From an uncultured Myxococcales bacterium (GTDB lineage Bacteria > Myxococcota_A > Bradymonadia > Bradymonadales > Bradymonadaceae): a stretch of 18,842 bases of DNA. How positions within the stretch are numbered: the first letter of the stretch is position 1; each line of letters opens with the position of its first letter. Positions 7,170-14,761 of this stretch are shown one piece after another. A program made the position numbers and the translations under genes. The stretch spans positions 1 through 18,842 of the forward strand of contig CAJXPN010000006.1 of assembly GCA_913058025.1 (NCBI GenBank). The letters run 5' to 3'. The notes under the pieces are model-generated. The model had not been told where the DNA came from and searched no databases. It saw only the letters and a list, made by a program, of their open reading frames with translations.

Positions 7170-8323
7170 TCCGGTCGAGCCCTGAACAACTTCAGGCCGC
7201 CTCCCGACACCACCTCGAACATGAACCCGAAGTTGATGTGGATGAGGCCGTCCTCGTCCTTCATCCCCTCGGGTGGGTTCGGGAACGGACCCGCCATCGA
7301 CAGCGCTCGCGTCGCCTCGTCGTCCAGGAACTCCTTCCCTGACGAACGCGACACCCGCATCTTCCTGATCGAGCCGTCCGAGTTCAGCGTCATCGCCACG
7401 ACCGTGTAGAACGAGCCGACCCCATAGACGTTCCCGTACGGGTCCCGCTTGCGCCACTCCTTGCGCGCCTTCCAGTTGCGCTCCACCTGGCGCTGCATCC
7501 TGTCGTAGAACACCCAGTACCGGTTCTGCTGGCGGTTGAGCAGCGTGCGGTCCCCCTCGTCGACGTCCTTCAGATAGTCGAACGTCCCGCCGTCACCGAG
7601 CTTGTTCGCGACCGCCTTGGCGTCGCGCGCGCTCGGGAACAGGCCCTTGGCGTCCTCCAGTGACTTCTTCCCCTCTCGCAGCGCCCCTCTCGCCACGTTC
7701 GCGTCTTTCTCCTCTCCGTCTCGCGTGTCGTCCTGCTTCGTCGGCAGGATGATGTCCGACTCCTTGGGCATGTCCTCCACGCGCTCGTCGCGATCGGTCA
7801 CCGACGGCTCCTCGCGGGGGTCCTCCGGTGTGCTCGCCTTGCCCTGCTCGGCGGTGTCCGAGACCTTCGGCGCGGCAGCCGACGCAGGCGACGACGCAGA
7901 GGACGCCGCGTCGCTCTTCCTGAGCGCCGCGACGGCCGACCCCTCCGTCCCCTTCTTGACCATGTCGCGGTCGGCCTGCGTGTCTTGCCTCCCCGTGAAC
8001 TTCGCGTCCTCCGGCTGGAGGTCCGCGACGGGCTCCGTGGAGGGCAGGTACGGCTTGACCTCGGGCTTGGGCTCGGGCTCTGGCTCGGGCCGCGACATCG
8101 CGTCTTCAGGCGCCTCCTCGAACTCCGCGAGCCTCTCATCGACCGGCGCCTCGACCACGCGCACCCTCATCGGCTCGTCCGCCGTCGGATCTTCGTAAGC
8201 CTCGTCGTCCTGGAGCGCCGCGGGCATGGAGAGCAGAGCGATCGCGTGCAGCACCGCCGAGGCGATCCACATCGCCATCAGCGGCCCGCTCCATACACTC
8301 TGCGCTCTGGGCTCGTGGATCAT
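7157..8323 (-). CDS. TonB-family energy transducer
   Basis: This inner-membrane protein should span the periplasm and pass proton-motive energy from ExbB/ExbD to outer-membrane receptors. It has 388 residues: a short cytoplasmic N-terminus, one membrane helix (about 15-37) containing SAVLH, which resembles the SxxxH part of the TonB signature (Ser22, His26), then a long Pro/Glu- and Ala/Ser/Asp-rich linker (about 40-255) with PEPEPEPKPEVKP at 79-91. A TonB C-terminal domain follows (about 265-372), with the block EGDRTLLNRQQNRYWVFYDR just before and into it, a pattern I associate with deltaproteobacterial TonB proteins. GGTGAG precedes the ATG. It stands alone, away from the exbBD genes at 17444 onward. 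Its receptor is unknown. Confidence 0.85.
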   Translation of the reverse strand: MIHEPRAQSVWSGPLMAMWIASAVLHAIALLSMPAALQDDEAYEDPTADEPMRVRVVEAPVDERLAEFEEAPEDAMSRPEPEPEPKPEVKPYLPSTEPVADLQPEDAKFTGRQDTQADRDMVKKGTEGSAVAALRKSDAASSASSPASAAAPKVSDTAEQGKASTPEDPREEPSVTDRDERVEDMPKESDIILPTKQDDTRDGEEKDANVARGALREGKKSLEDAKGLFPSARDAKAVANKLGDGGTFDYLKDVDEGDRTLLNRQQNRYWVFYDRMQRQVERNWKARKEWRKRDPYGNVYGVGSFYTVVAMTLNSDGSIRKMRVSRSSGKEFLDDEATRALSMAGPFPNPPEGMKDEDGLIHINFGFMFEVVSGGGLKLFRARPERPF

Positions 8324-8388
8324 CTCACCGCGTCGTCTCGTACGGGGCGCCTCGCGCGCCCTCCATCACCCTGAGTCTCTCATCATCG

Positions 8389-8404
8389 CCGCGCCTACGC
8401 CATG
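8389..8404. repeat. 16-bp sequence shared with the pyk upstream region (copy 1)
   Basis: CCGCGCCTACGCCATG occurs here, in the divergent gap between the TonB-type gene and pgi, and again at 12755-12770 upstream of pyk. Seen from the minus-strand genes at 8323 and 12701, the copies lie 66 and 54 bp upstream in the same orientation. This may be a shared regulatory element or chance. Confidence 0.4.
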
Positions 8405-8554
8405 CCTTCCCCCTCACGCCGCGCCCCGACAACACCTGAACGTCGCTCCGACTCTACCCATTTCCATACGCCCGTTGCGTCTCGCCCACGCGCGCGCTAC
8501 CCCAGTGTTCTCGACACGACATGGCACCTCGCCGACGACACAAGGAGCACGCAC

Positions 8555-9934
8555 ATGGCCTCTACGCTCACATACGACCGCTCGGGTCTCACCTCCCTCG
8601 CCGTTGGCGAACGCGGCGTCTCCGACGCCTCACGCGCCTCCCTCTCCGCCTCCCTCGCGGCGGCCCGCTCGGCCGTCCTCGACGCCCACACCCGCGGCGA
8701 CCTCGGCTTCCTCGACCTCGCCGACCTCGACCCGACACCGTTCACGTCATGGGCCTCGACGCTCGACCCCGACCTCACCGACCAGGTCGTCATCGGCATC
8801 GGCGGCTCCACGCTCGGGGCGTTCGCCATCCTCGAGACCGCAGGACCCTCTGGCGCCGGCGGCCTGCGCACCCACTTCGCCGAGAACATGGACCCCGTCA
8901 CGTTCTCGGCGCTCGTGTCCTCACTCGACCCGGCCACGACGCTGCTCGTCGTCATCACCAAGTCCGGCACCACCGTCGAGACGATGTCGAAGTTCTGGAT
9001 ACTCTACGCCCGCTTCCGTGACGCCATCGGCGACGACGTCGACGCACACGTCATCGCCATCACCGACCCCGAGCGGGGCTCGCTCCGCCCGCTCGCCATG
9101 TCGCGCGGCTGGAAGACCTTCTCCGTCCCTCCCAACGTCGGCGGACGCTTCAGCGTCCTCACCCCCGTCGGGCTCGTCCCCCTCGCCGCCGCAGGGTTCG
9201 ACATCGCCGGGCTCCTCGACGGCGCCCGCGACGCCCGCGACGCCGCGCGTGACCTCCCCGTCGACTCGAACCCCGCCCTCCAGGCCGCCGCCGACGCCCA
9301 CATCCTCTACGGTCAGGGCGTCTCCATCTACGTCATGATGGCCTACAGCGACCTGCTCTCCGGCCTCGTCGACTGGTTCCGCCAGCTCTGGGCCGAGTCG
9401 CTGGGCAAGAGCACCGACCGAAAGGGCAGGGCGGTCCACCTCGGCCAGACCCCCGTCAAGGCGCTCGGCGTTGTCGACCAGCACTCCCAGGCCCAGCTCT
9501 ACATGGAGGGGCCCTTCGACAAGGTCGTCGCGCTGCTCGAGGTCGCGTCGTTCCCCACCGACCTCACCGTCCCCGAACTCGACGGCTTCCCAGAGTCGTT
9601 GTCTCACCTCGTCGGGAGGGGCATGTCCGAGATCCTCGCCGCAGAGCTGCGCGGCACCCAGCTCGCGCTCGCGGACGCCCAGCGGCCTTCCTGCCTCTGG
9701 TCATTCCCCGACCTCTCCGCCCGCTCCGTCGGCGCCTTCGTCATGACCTGGGAGTTCGTCACCGCCGTCGTCGGCGAGCTCTGGGACATCGACGCGTTCG
9801 ACCAGCCTGGCGTCGAGCTCGGGAAGAGGATCGCCCACGGCCTGCTCGGCCGCGAGGACCTCGTCGACTTCGCCGCGGGGTTCTCGCTCGCGTCCGGAGA
9901 GGGGTCTTCGCTCGCCATTCCACGCTCGGAGTGA
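8555..9934 (+). CDS. pgi: Glucose-6-phosphate isomerase
   Basis: Pgi interconverts glucose 6-phosphate and fructose 6-phosphate in glycolysis and gluconeogenesis. The ATG at 8555 follows AAGGAG at ideal spacing and gives 459 residues, the short bacterial form of about 450 rather than the 550-residue E. coli type; the frame is open back to 8402 but those codons look non-coding. Visible elements are the SIS phosphate-binding segments GIGGSTLG (81-88) and TKSGTTVET (135-143), the PGI signature NVGGRFSVLTPVGL (194-207) with Arg198, and catalytic candidates Glu281 (WAESLGK), His310 (QHSQAQLYMEGP) and Lys424 (ELGKRIA). It is divergent from the TonB-type gene and appears monocistronic. Confidence 0.96.
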   Translation: MASTLTYDRSGLTSLAVGERGVSDASRASLSASLAAARSAVLDAHTRGDLGFLDLADLDPTPFTSWASTLDPDLTDQVVIGIGGSTLGAFAILETAGPSGAGGLRTHFAENMDPVTFSALVSSLDPATTLLVVITKSGTTVETMSKFWILYARFRDAIGDDVDAHVIAITDPERGSLRPLAMSRGWKTFSVPPNVGGRFSVLTPVGLVPLAAAGFDIAGLLDGARDARDAARDLPVDSNPALQAAADAHILYGQGVSIYVMMAYSDLLSGLVDWFRQLWAESLGKSTDRKGRAVHLGQTPVKALGVVDQHSQAQLYMEGPFDKVVALLEVASFPTDLTVPELDGFPESLSHLVGRGMSEILAAELRGTQLALADAQRPSCLWSFPDLSARSVGAFVMTWEFVTAVVGELWDIDAFDQPGVELGKRIAHGLLGREDLVDFAAGFSLASGEGSSLAIPRSE

Positions 9935-9950
9935 CCCTTCGCTGAACCGT

Positions 9951-10025
9951 TTGGGTCATGCGGTACAGTTCGCTTTTGCATTTGCGCCGGGCGATCGTCT
10001 AGATTTACGTCCAGCAATGACCCAA
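9951..10025. repeat. 9-bp inverted repeat bracketing a putative promoter
   Basis: TTGGGTCAT (9951-9959) and its reverse complement ATGACCCAA (10017-10025) flank the candidate promoter at 9976-10005. A further GTGACCC lies at 9931-9937 over the pgi stop. The arms are 57 bases apart, too far for a simple terminator; they could be regulator half-sites or coincidence. Confidence 0.35.
9976..10005 (+). promoter_or_regulatory. Putative sigma-70 promoter for the FHA-GGDEF gene
   Basis: TTGCAT (9976-9981) and TAGATT (10000-10005) are separated by 18 bp in a locally AT-richer stretch, about 110 bp before the start codon. A leader of about 100 nt would contain an 8-bp inverted repeat, GGCTCTCG (10064-10071) with CGAGAGCC (10100-10107), next to the start codon. 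The match is moderate only. Confidence 0.35.
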
Positions 10026-10114
10026 GACCTCGTTCACGAGCACCTCTCTTCGACGCCTCTCGAGGCTCTCGTACAGAGACGCGCCGTTCACTGCCCCCTC
10101 GAGAGCCAGGGACG

Positions 10115-11023
10115 ATGAGCAACGACAGCACGGTCGTCACCGTCATCAGTAAACAGCCCACCAAGGCACGCTCCGGTAAGGACGCGTGCCTCGTGGTCAT
10201 CAACGGCGTCGACCTGGGCAAAAAATACGGCCTGTCCCAGCACTCCACGCTCGTCGGGCGATCCTCCAAGGTCGACATCCAGATCGACGAGGAGTCCATC
10301 TCGCGCAACCACGCCGTCATCGAGAACAACGGCGACGACATCATCGCGCGTGACCTCAACTCCACCAACGGCACCTACGTCAACGACCGCCCCATCAACC
10401 AGCATCGCCTCCTCGACGGCGATCAGATCAAGATCGGGCGCACCATCTTCAAGTTCCTCTCCGGCTCCAACATCGAGGCCGCCTACCACGACGAGATCTA
10501 CCGGCTCACCACCACGGATGGCCTGACGCAGACCTTCAACAAGCGTCACTTCCTCAAGGAGGTCGAGCGTGAGATGTCACGCTCCCTGCGCCATCAGCGT
10601 GACCTCTCCCTCGTCATGTGCGACATCGACCACTTCAAGTCGATCAACGACACCTACGGCCACCTCGCGGGGGACTACGTCCTCAAGCACGTCGCCCAGC
10701 GCATCCTCCACAACCTCCGCCGCGACGACGTCTTCGCGCGCTACGGCGGCGAGGAGTTCTCGCTCTTCCTGCCCGAGGTCGACAAGCAGCGCGCCGTCGT
10801 CGTCGCCGACAAGCTCCGCCGCGCCATCGAGTCCGAGCCGTTCTTCTTCGACAACGTCTCCATCTCAATCACGATGTCGATGGGCGTCACGCACCTCCCC
10901 GAGTACATCGCCGCCGTCGGCGCGCTCCCCGACGACCAGCCCAACGTCTTCGCCTTCATCAAGATCGCCGACGACCGCCTCTACCAGGCCAAGCACACCG
11001 GGCGTAACCGCGTCGTCGGCTGA
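10115..11023 (+). CDS. FHA domain-containing diguanylate cyclase (GGDEF)
   Basis: This predicted cytoplasmic enzyme makes cyclic di-GMP under control of a phosphothreonine-reading domain. It has 302 residues. The FHA domain (about 25-117) keeps its key residues: Gly48-Arg49-Ser50, Ser61, Arg64-Asn65-His66 and Asn82/Asn85-Gly86. The GGDEF domain (about 132-300) has CDIDHFKSINDTYGH, the active-site motif GGEEF (211-215) and an RxxD allosteric site Arg202-Asp205 five residues before it, so product inhibition is expected. About ten residues (GALPDDQPNV, 269-278) are inserted before FIKIADDRLYQAK relative to typical GGDEF domains. There is no membrane segment or receiver domain. The kinase that phosphorylates its partner is not in the window. 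Only AGGGA, very close to the ATG, could serve as a ribosome site. Confidence 0.93.
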   Translation: MSNDSTVVTVISKQPTKARSGKDACLVVINGVDLGKKYGLSQHSTLVGRSSKVDIQIDEESISRNHAVIENNGDDIIARDLNSTNGTYVNDRPINQHRLLDGDQIKIGRTIFKFLSGSNIEAAYHDEIYRLTTTDGLTQTFNKRHFLKEVEREMSRSLRHQRDLSLVMCDIDHFKSINDTYGHLAGDYVLKHVAQRILHNLRRDDVFARYGGEEFSLFLPEVDKQRAVVVADKLRRAIESEPFFFDNVSISITMSMGVTHLPEYIAAVGALPDDQPNVFAFIKIADDRLYQAKHTGRNRVVG

Positions 11024-11024
11024 A

Positions 11025-11050
11025 CGCTCGCCGCGCCCGCGGCTCGAGCG
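11025..11050. terminator. GC-rich hairpin after the FHA-GGDEF gene
   Basis: CGCTCG-CCGC (11025-11034) pairs with GCGG and CGAGCG (11039-11042 and 11045-11050) with a two-base bulge and a four-base loop, starting 2 bp after the stop codon. No U-tract follows on either strand, so termination may be inefficient or factor-assisted. The same hairpin would also lie at the end of a leftward transcript from 11123. Confidence 0.5.
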
Positions 11051-11122
11051 TCACTCCACCTCGTCCCCTCTCACTGACCGCCCAACATCTCTTCTCCCAC
11101 GTCATGAAATGGGTGGTCTGTA

Positions 11123-11152
11123 ACTATATTTGTCATAATGCATGTCTGTCAG
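11123..11152 (-). promoter_or_regulatory. Putative minus-strand promoter in the gap between convergent genes
   Basis: Read on the minus strand, CTGACA (11147-11152) and TATAGT (11123-11128) are separated by 18 bp, with each hexamer matching five of six consensus bases, in an unusually AT-rich patch. A transcript would start near 11116 and run leftward into the hairpin at 11025-11050 and then antisense to the FHA-GGDEF gene. No convincing protein is encoded, so a small RNA of about 90 nt is possible. Confidence 0.35.
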
Positions 11153-11182
11153 ATGTCGCGTGCCCTGGACCACACACGAAGA

Positions 11183-11216
11183 AGAGGCGAGTCCCCATGA
11201 AGGAGATCTCGCCTCT
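11183..11216 (-). terminator. 9-bp hairpin downstream of pyk
   Basis: AGAGGCGAG (11183-11191) and CTCGCCTCT (11208-11216) form a perfect 9-bp stem with a 16-base loop. On the minus strand it is followed by TCTTC, a weak pyrimidine tract, so it could be a second terminator for pyk. It lies 64 bp beyond the pyk stop. Confidence 0.45.
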
Positions 11217-11237
11217 CATGCGCTCGTTTTGGGCGCC

Positions 11238-11279
11238 GTCGCGGACGCCCTGGCCTCGTTGAGGCCAGGGCAGGGCGAC
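11238..11279 (-). terminator. Strong hairpin abutting the pyk stop codon
   Basis: GCCCTGGCCTC (11247-11257) and GAGGCCAGGGC (11261-11271) make a perfect 11-bp GC-rich stem with a 3-base loop. An outer stem GTCGC/GCGAC (11238-11242 and 11275-11279) extends it. It starts at the base after the pyk stop. A U-tract is lacking, so it may act as a 3'-end stabiliser with termination further on. Confidence 0.6.
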
Positions 11280-12701
<1,422 letters not shown>

Positions 12702-12754
12702 ATAGGCTCTCCCTTCAGAGGATGGTGTTCGTGGCCTGTTCTCGAGACCTTGCA

Positions 12755-12770
12755 CCGCGCCTACGCCATG
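12755..12770. repeat. 16-bp sequence shared with the pgi upstream region (copy 2)
   Basis: This is the second copy of CCGCGCCTACGCCATG, 54 bp upstream of pyk and in the gap before the cysteine-rich lipoprotein gene. Nearby, TGTTCTCGAGAC (12737-12748) also resembles TGTTCTCGACAC (8506-8517) upstream of pgi. Confidence 0.4.
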
Positions 12771-12898
12771 TCGGCGAGCACGGGCGGGGGAGGGCGCAGA
12801 CGCGACCTCCCGGGCAGCAAGGCGTCGAGATCTCCCTCCGGTTTACTCGCCCGACTCCCCGAGGGTCAAGTTCTCCCGCCCCCGCACGGCCTTTCGAG

Positions 12899-14011
12899 TC
12901 ACTGCTTCGACGGATTCACGCACACCCGCTTCGCGGGTCCCTCGATCGTCGTCGCGAGCTTGCAGCTCACGTCGATCCGCTCGTCCGCGACCGTGGGCTC
13001 GAGCGGGCACCTGTCCGTCCCACCCACGCTCCCGTCACCGCAGAGCAGCGAGCAGTAGTACTCGGAGCCGCCCAACTGCACGCACGCGGCGTTGTCGGGG
13101 CAACCCTGCGCGCCACAGGGCGACGTGCAGTAGCTCGTGTTGAAGTAGTCCTTCAGGCAGACGCCTCCGACACAGTCCGTGTCCGTCTGGCACTCTCCTC
13201 CCACCTCGGCCGCCGCGTCGAAGTAGCACCCCTGCTCGAACGTCAACGCTCCCACGCCGTCGTAGGCGGGGAGCCACTTGCAACTCAGACCGTCGATGGC
13301 GCACGAGCCCTGGCAGCCCTTGACGCAGTGGTTCACGTTCGCCGCGGCGCTCTCTATCTGGTGGACGTCGCCGGCCACACAGATCTCGTCGCCCGCGCAG
13401 TCGGTCGACGTCGTGCACTCGGCGGAGCAGTACGCGCGAGTCCACTTCGCCGCGCACGCGTCGTCCGTGCCCGCGCCGCAGTGGCACAGACCTCCGGCGC
13501 AGTCCCCGTCGGCCGCGCACTCTCCGCCGTTGCGCTCGCCCGAGACACACACACCGTCGATGCACGAGTCGTCGTTCTCACACGCGACCACGCGGAAGGC
13601 CGTCCCTCCCGGGCGACACTCCTCGTACTGCGTCGCGCTCACACACGAACGCTCCCCCTGCTGACAGATGATGGGGTCCAGACACTCGCCGGCCCGGCAT
13701 TCCTTGCCGCCCGAGCACGCCTCCGTCAGGTACTGCGTCCTGTCTTCGCTGCAACGCACGACGTTCCCGTCGTCGTCACAGTCGGCGAACCCCGCCGCGC
13801 ATATGAGAGGGGGTCCCATGTCCTCCTCTTCCCTGACGTCCGGCTCCTCTCGCACGTCCGGGGTGACGCTCACGTCTGGCGTCACGACGCCAGCGTCTTC
13901 GTCACCAGCGTCTGGCACGGGCAGCGGATCGCTCGACGCACACCCCGTCGTCAGGTGGAGGGTCATCAACAGTGCAAGAGATGTCCTGCGGGTCACACGG
14001 GTCAGAGTCAT
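12899..14011 (-). CDS. Cysteine-rich secreted lipoprotein of unknown function
   Basis: I do not recognise a specific family. The 370-residue product has a signal peptide (1-23) ending in LTTGC, so Cys24 is probably lipidated. An Asp/Pro/Val/Glu-rich spacer follows (about 27-66, with repeats like TPDVSVTPDV and EEPDVREEED). The rest holds 38 cysteines, an even number consistent with disulfides outside the cytoplasm. Two tandem units of about 43 residues begin at ICAAG and ICQQG. Later units share the pattern GGxCxxDxDCxGGxC (GGECAADGDCAGGLC, GGECQTDTDCVGGVC). This architecture resembles surface lipoproteins that are numerous in Myxococcota/Bradymonadota genomes. A role in adhesion or surface display is only a guess. 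GCAGGA lies upstream of the ATG. Confidence 0.8.
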   Translation of the reverse strand: MTLTRVTRRTSLALLMTLHLTTGCASSDPLPVPDAGDEDAGVVTPDVSVTPDVREEPDVREEEDMGPPLICAAGFADCDDDGNVVRCSEDRTQYLTEACSGGKECRAGECLDPIICQQGERSCVSATQYEECRPGGTAFRVVACENDDSCIDGVCVSGERNGGECAADGDCAGGLCHCGAGTDDACAAKWTRAYCSAECTTSTDCAGDEICVAGDVHQIESAAANVNHCVKGCQGSCAIDGLSCKWLPAYDGVGALTFEQGCYFDAAAEVGGECQTDTDCVGGVCLKDYFNTSYCTSPCGAQGCPDNAACVQLGGSEYYCSLLCGDGSVGGTDRCPLEPTVADERIDVSCKLATTIEGPAKRVCVNPSKQ

Positions 14012-14114
14012 CGAGTCGTCCTGCGAGGTCGGTCTTCATGTCCAGAGGGGCAGAGGTTATCCGAGCCTCGGGCCAATGACAAACGCGCTCGCCTCCACGC
14101 CCCACGCTCTTGGC

Positions 14115-14489
14115 TCAGCTCACCCCGAGCGCGCGCTCGAACCGGCGCGTCTCCACGAGCAATTCGTCGATGAACAGGTGCTGCCTCGCGCGAGAAGACT
14201 GACCGAACAGCCACCCCAACGCCGCTCCCATGACCGCCGCGGGCAAGCGACCGCGTGCCCACGACCCGCGGCCCGACAGGAGCCCCACGTTCGCGCCCGC
14301 GATCACGTACTCACCCGGAAACGCGATGTCCCTCTTGAACGTCACCAGCTCCTCGAGTAGCCCGTCGAGCTGCGCGCGCGCAGCTCGCTCCTCACCGCGA
14401 CGGATGTGAACCTCGATCCGGTAGAGTCTCGCTGTGAAGTAGTCCACGCGCTGATCCTGCGTCGCGGACAGGTCGATGAAGTTCGCCAC
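14115..14489 (-). CDS. Small conserved-looking protein with a glycine-rich hydrophobic segment
   Basis: Function is not recognised. The likely start is GTG at 14489, preceded by AGAGGAGAGG; it gives 124 residues. The frame is open upstream through the terminator and the tRNA gene, and those codons are not protein-coding. Residues about 1-60 look helical and charged (QDQRVDYFTARLYRIEVHIRR, then a Glu/Leu-rich stretch), followed by a small-residue segment LPAAVMGAALGWLFG (about 82-96) that could insert in or dimerise at a membrane, and a short amphipathic tail. It lies 62 bp downstream of the strong bidirectional terminator and 103 bp before the lipoprotein gene on the same strand. It may share a transcript with that gene. 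Confidence 0.6.
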   Translation of the reverse strand: MANFIDLSATQDQRVDYFTARLYRIEVHIRRGEERAARAQLDGLLEELVTFKRDIAFPGEYVIAGANVGLLSGRGSWARGRLPAAVMGAALGWLFGQSSRARQHLFIDELLVETRRFERALGVS

Positions 14490-14551
14490 GTCCTCTCCTC
14501 TGGTTTCTCTTCGGTGCCACGGTCGAGTCCGCGCTGGAGCACTACGCACGG

Positions 14552-14591
14552 CAAAAGACCCGAAATGGTGTCTACCATTTCGGGTCTTTTG
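14552..14591. terminator. Strong bidirectional Rho-independent terminator
   Basis: AAAAGACCCGAAATGGT (14553-14569) and ACCATTTCGGGTCTTTT (14574-14590) form a perfect 17-bp stem, 18 with the flanking C-G pair, around a 4-base loop. The A-run and T-run at the ends give a U-tract on either strand. It lies 8 bp beyond the 3' end of the tRNA-Ala gene and should end that transcript, insulating the small gene downstream. Confidence 0.93.
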
Positions 14592-14599
14592 TTTGAAAG

Positions 14600-14672
14600 T
14601 GGAGAAGAAGGGGATCGAACCCTCGACCTCTTGACTGCCAGTCAAGTGCTCTCCCAACTGAGCTACTTCCCC
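14600..14672 (-). tRNA. tRNA-Ala(GGC)
   Basis: A complete 73-nt cloverleaf is read on the minus strand. The acceptor arms GGGGAAG/CTTCTCC carry the G3-U70 pair that is the alanine identity element. The D arm is GCTC/GAGC, the anticodon stem is CTTGA/TCAAG with loop CTGGCAG and anticodon GGC (complement of 14637-14639), and the T arm is GAGGG/CCCTT with loop TTCGATC. The discriminator is A73. CCA is not encoded, so it must be added after transcription. The anticodon reads GCC, a very frequent codon in this window. Confidence 0.97.
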
Positions 14673-14714
14673 GTTCGGCGTGTCGAGCGTCTCCGCCCTT
14701 GCCTGGGATGGAGA

Positions 14715-14743
14715 GTTCTAGTGGTGCCGCTCGGTCGTGTCAA
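14715..14743 (-). promoter_or_regulatory. Sigma-70 promoter of the tRNA-Ala gene
   Basis: On the minus strand there is a perfect TTGACA (14738-14743), a 17-bp spacer and TAGAAC (14715-14720), placed about 43 bp before the first tRNA base. This is the best promoter match in the window. It sits just after the stop of the upstream minus-strand gene, so the tRNA is transcribed on its own. Confidence 0.85.
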
Positions 14744-14761
14744 CGCTTTTTCGTGATGTTT

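Noticed and set aside
8402..8554. N-terminal extension of pgi by 51 codons
   Set aside because: The ATG at 8555 has a strong ribosome site and the extension is Ser/Arg/Thr-rich and unlike any PGI start.
9935..10114. Cyclic di-GMP riboswitch upstream of the GGDEF gene
   Set aside because: The leader has an inverted repeat, but I could not find the conserved GEMM tetraloop-receptor core.
14490..14657. N-terminal extension of the small gene through the terminator and tRNA
   Set aside because: These codons translate structural RNA and a terminator stem.
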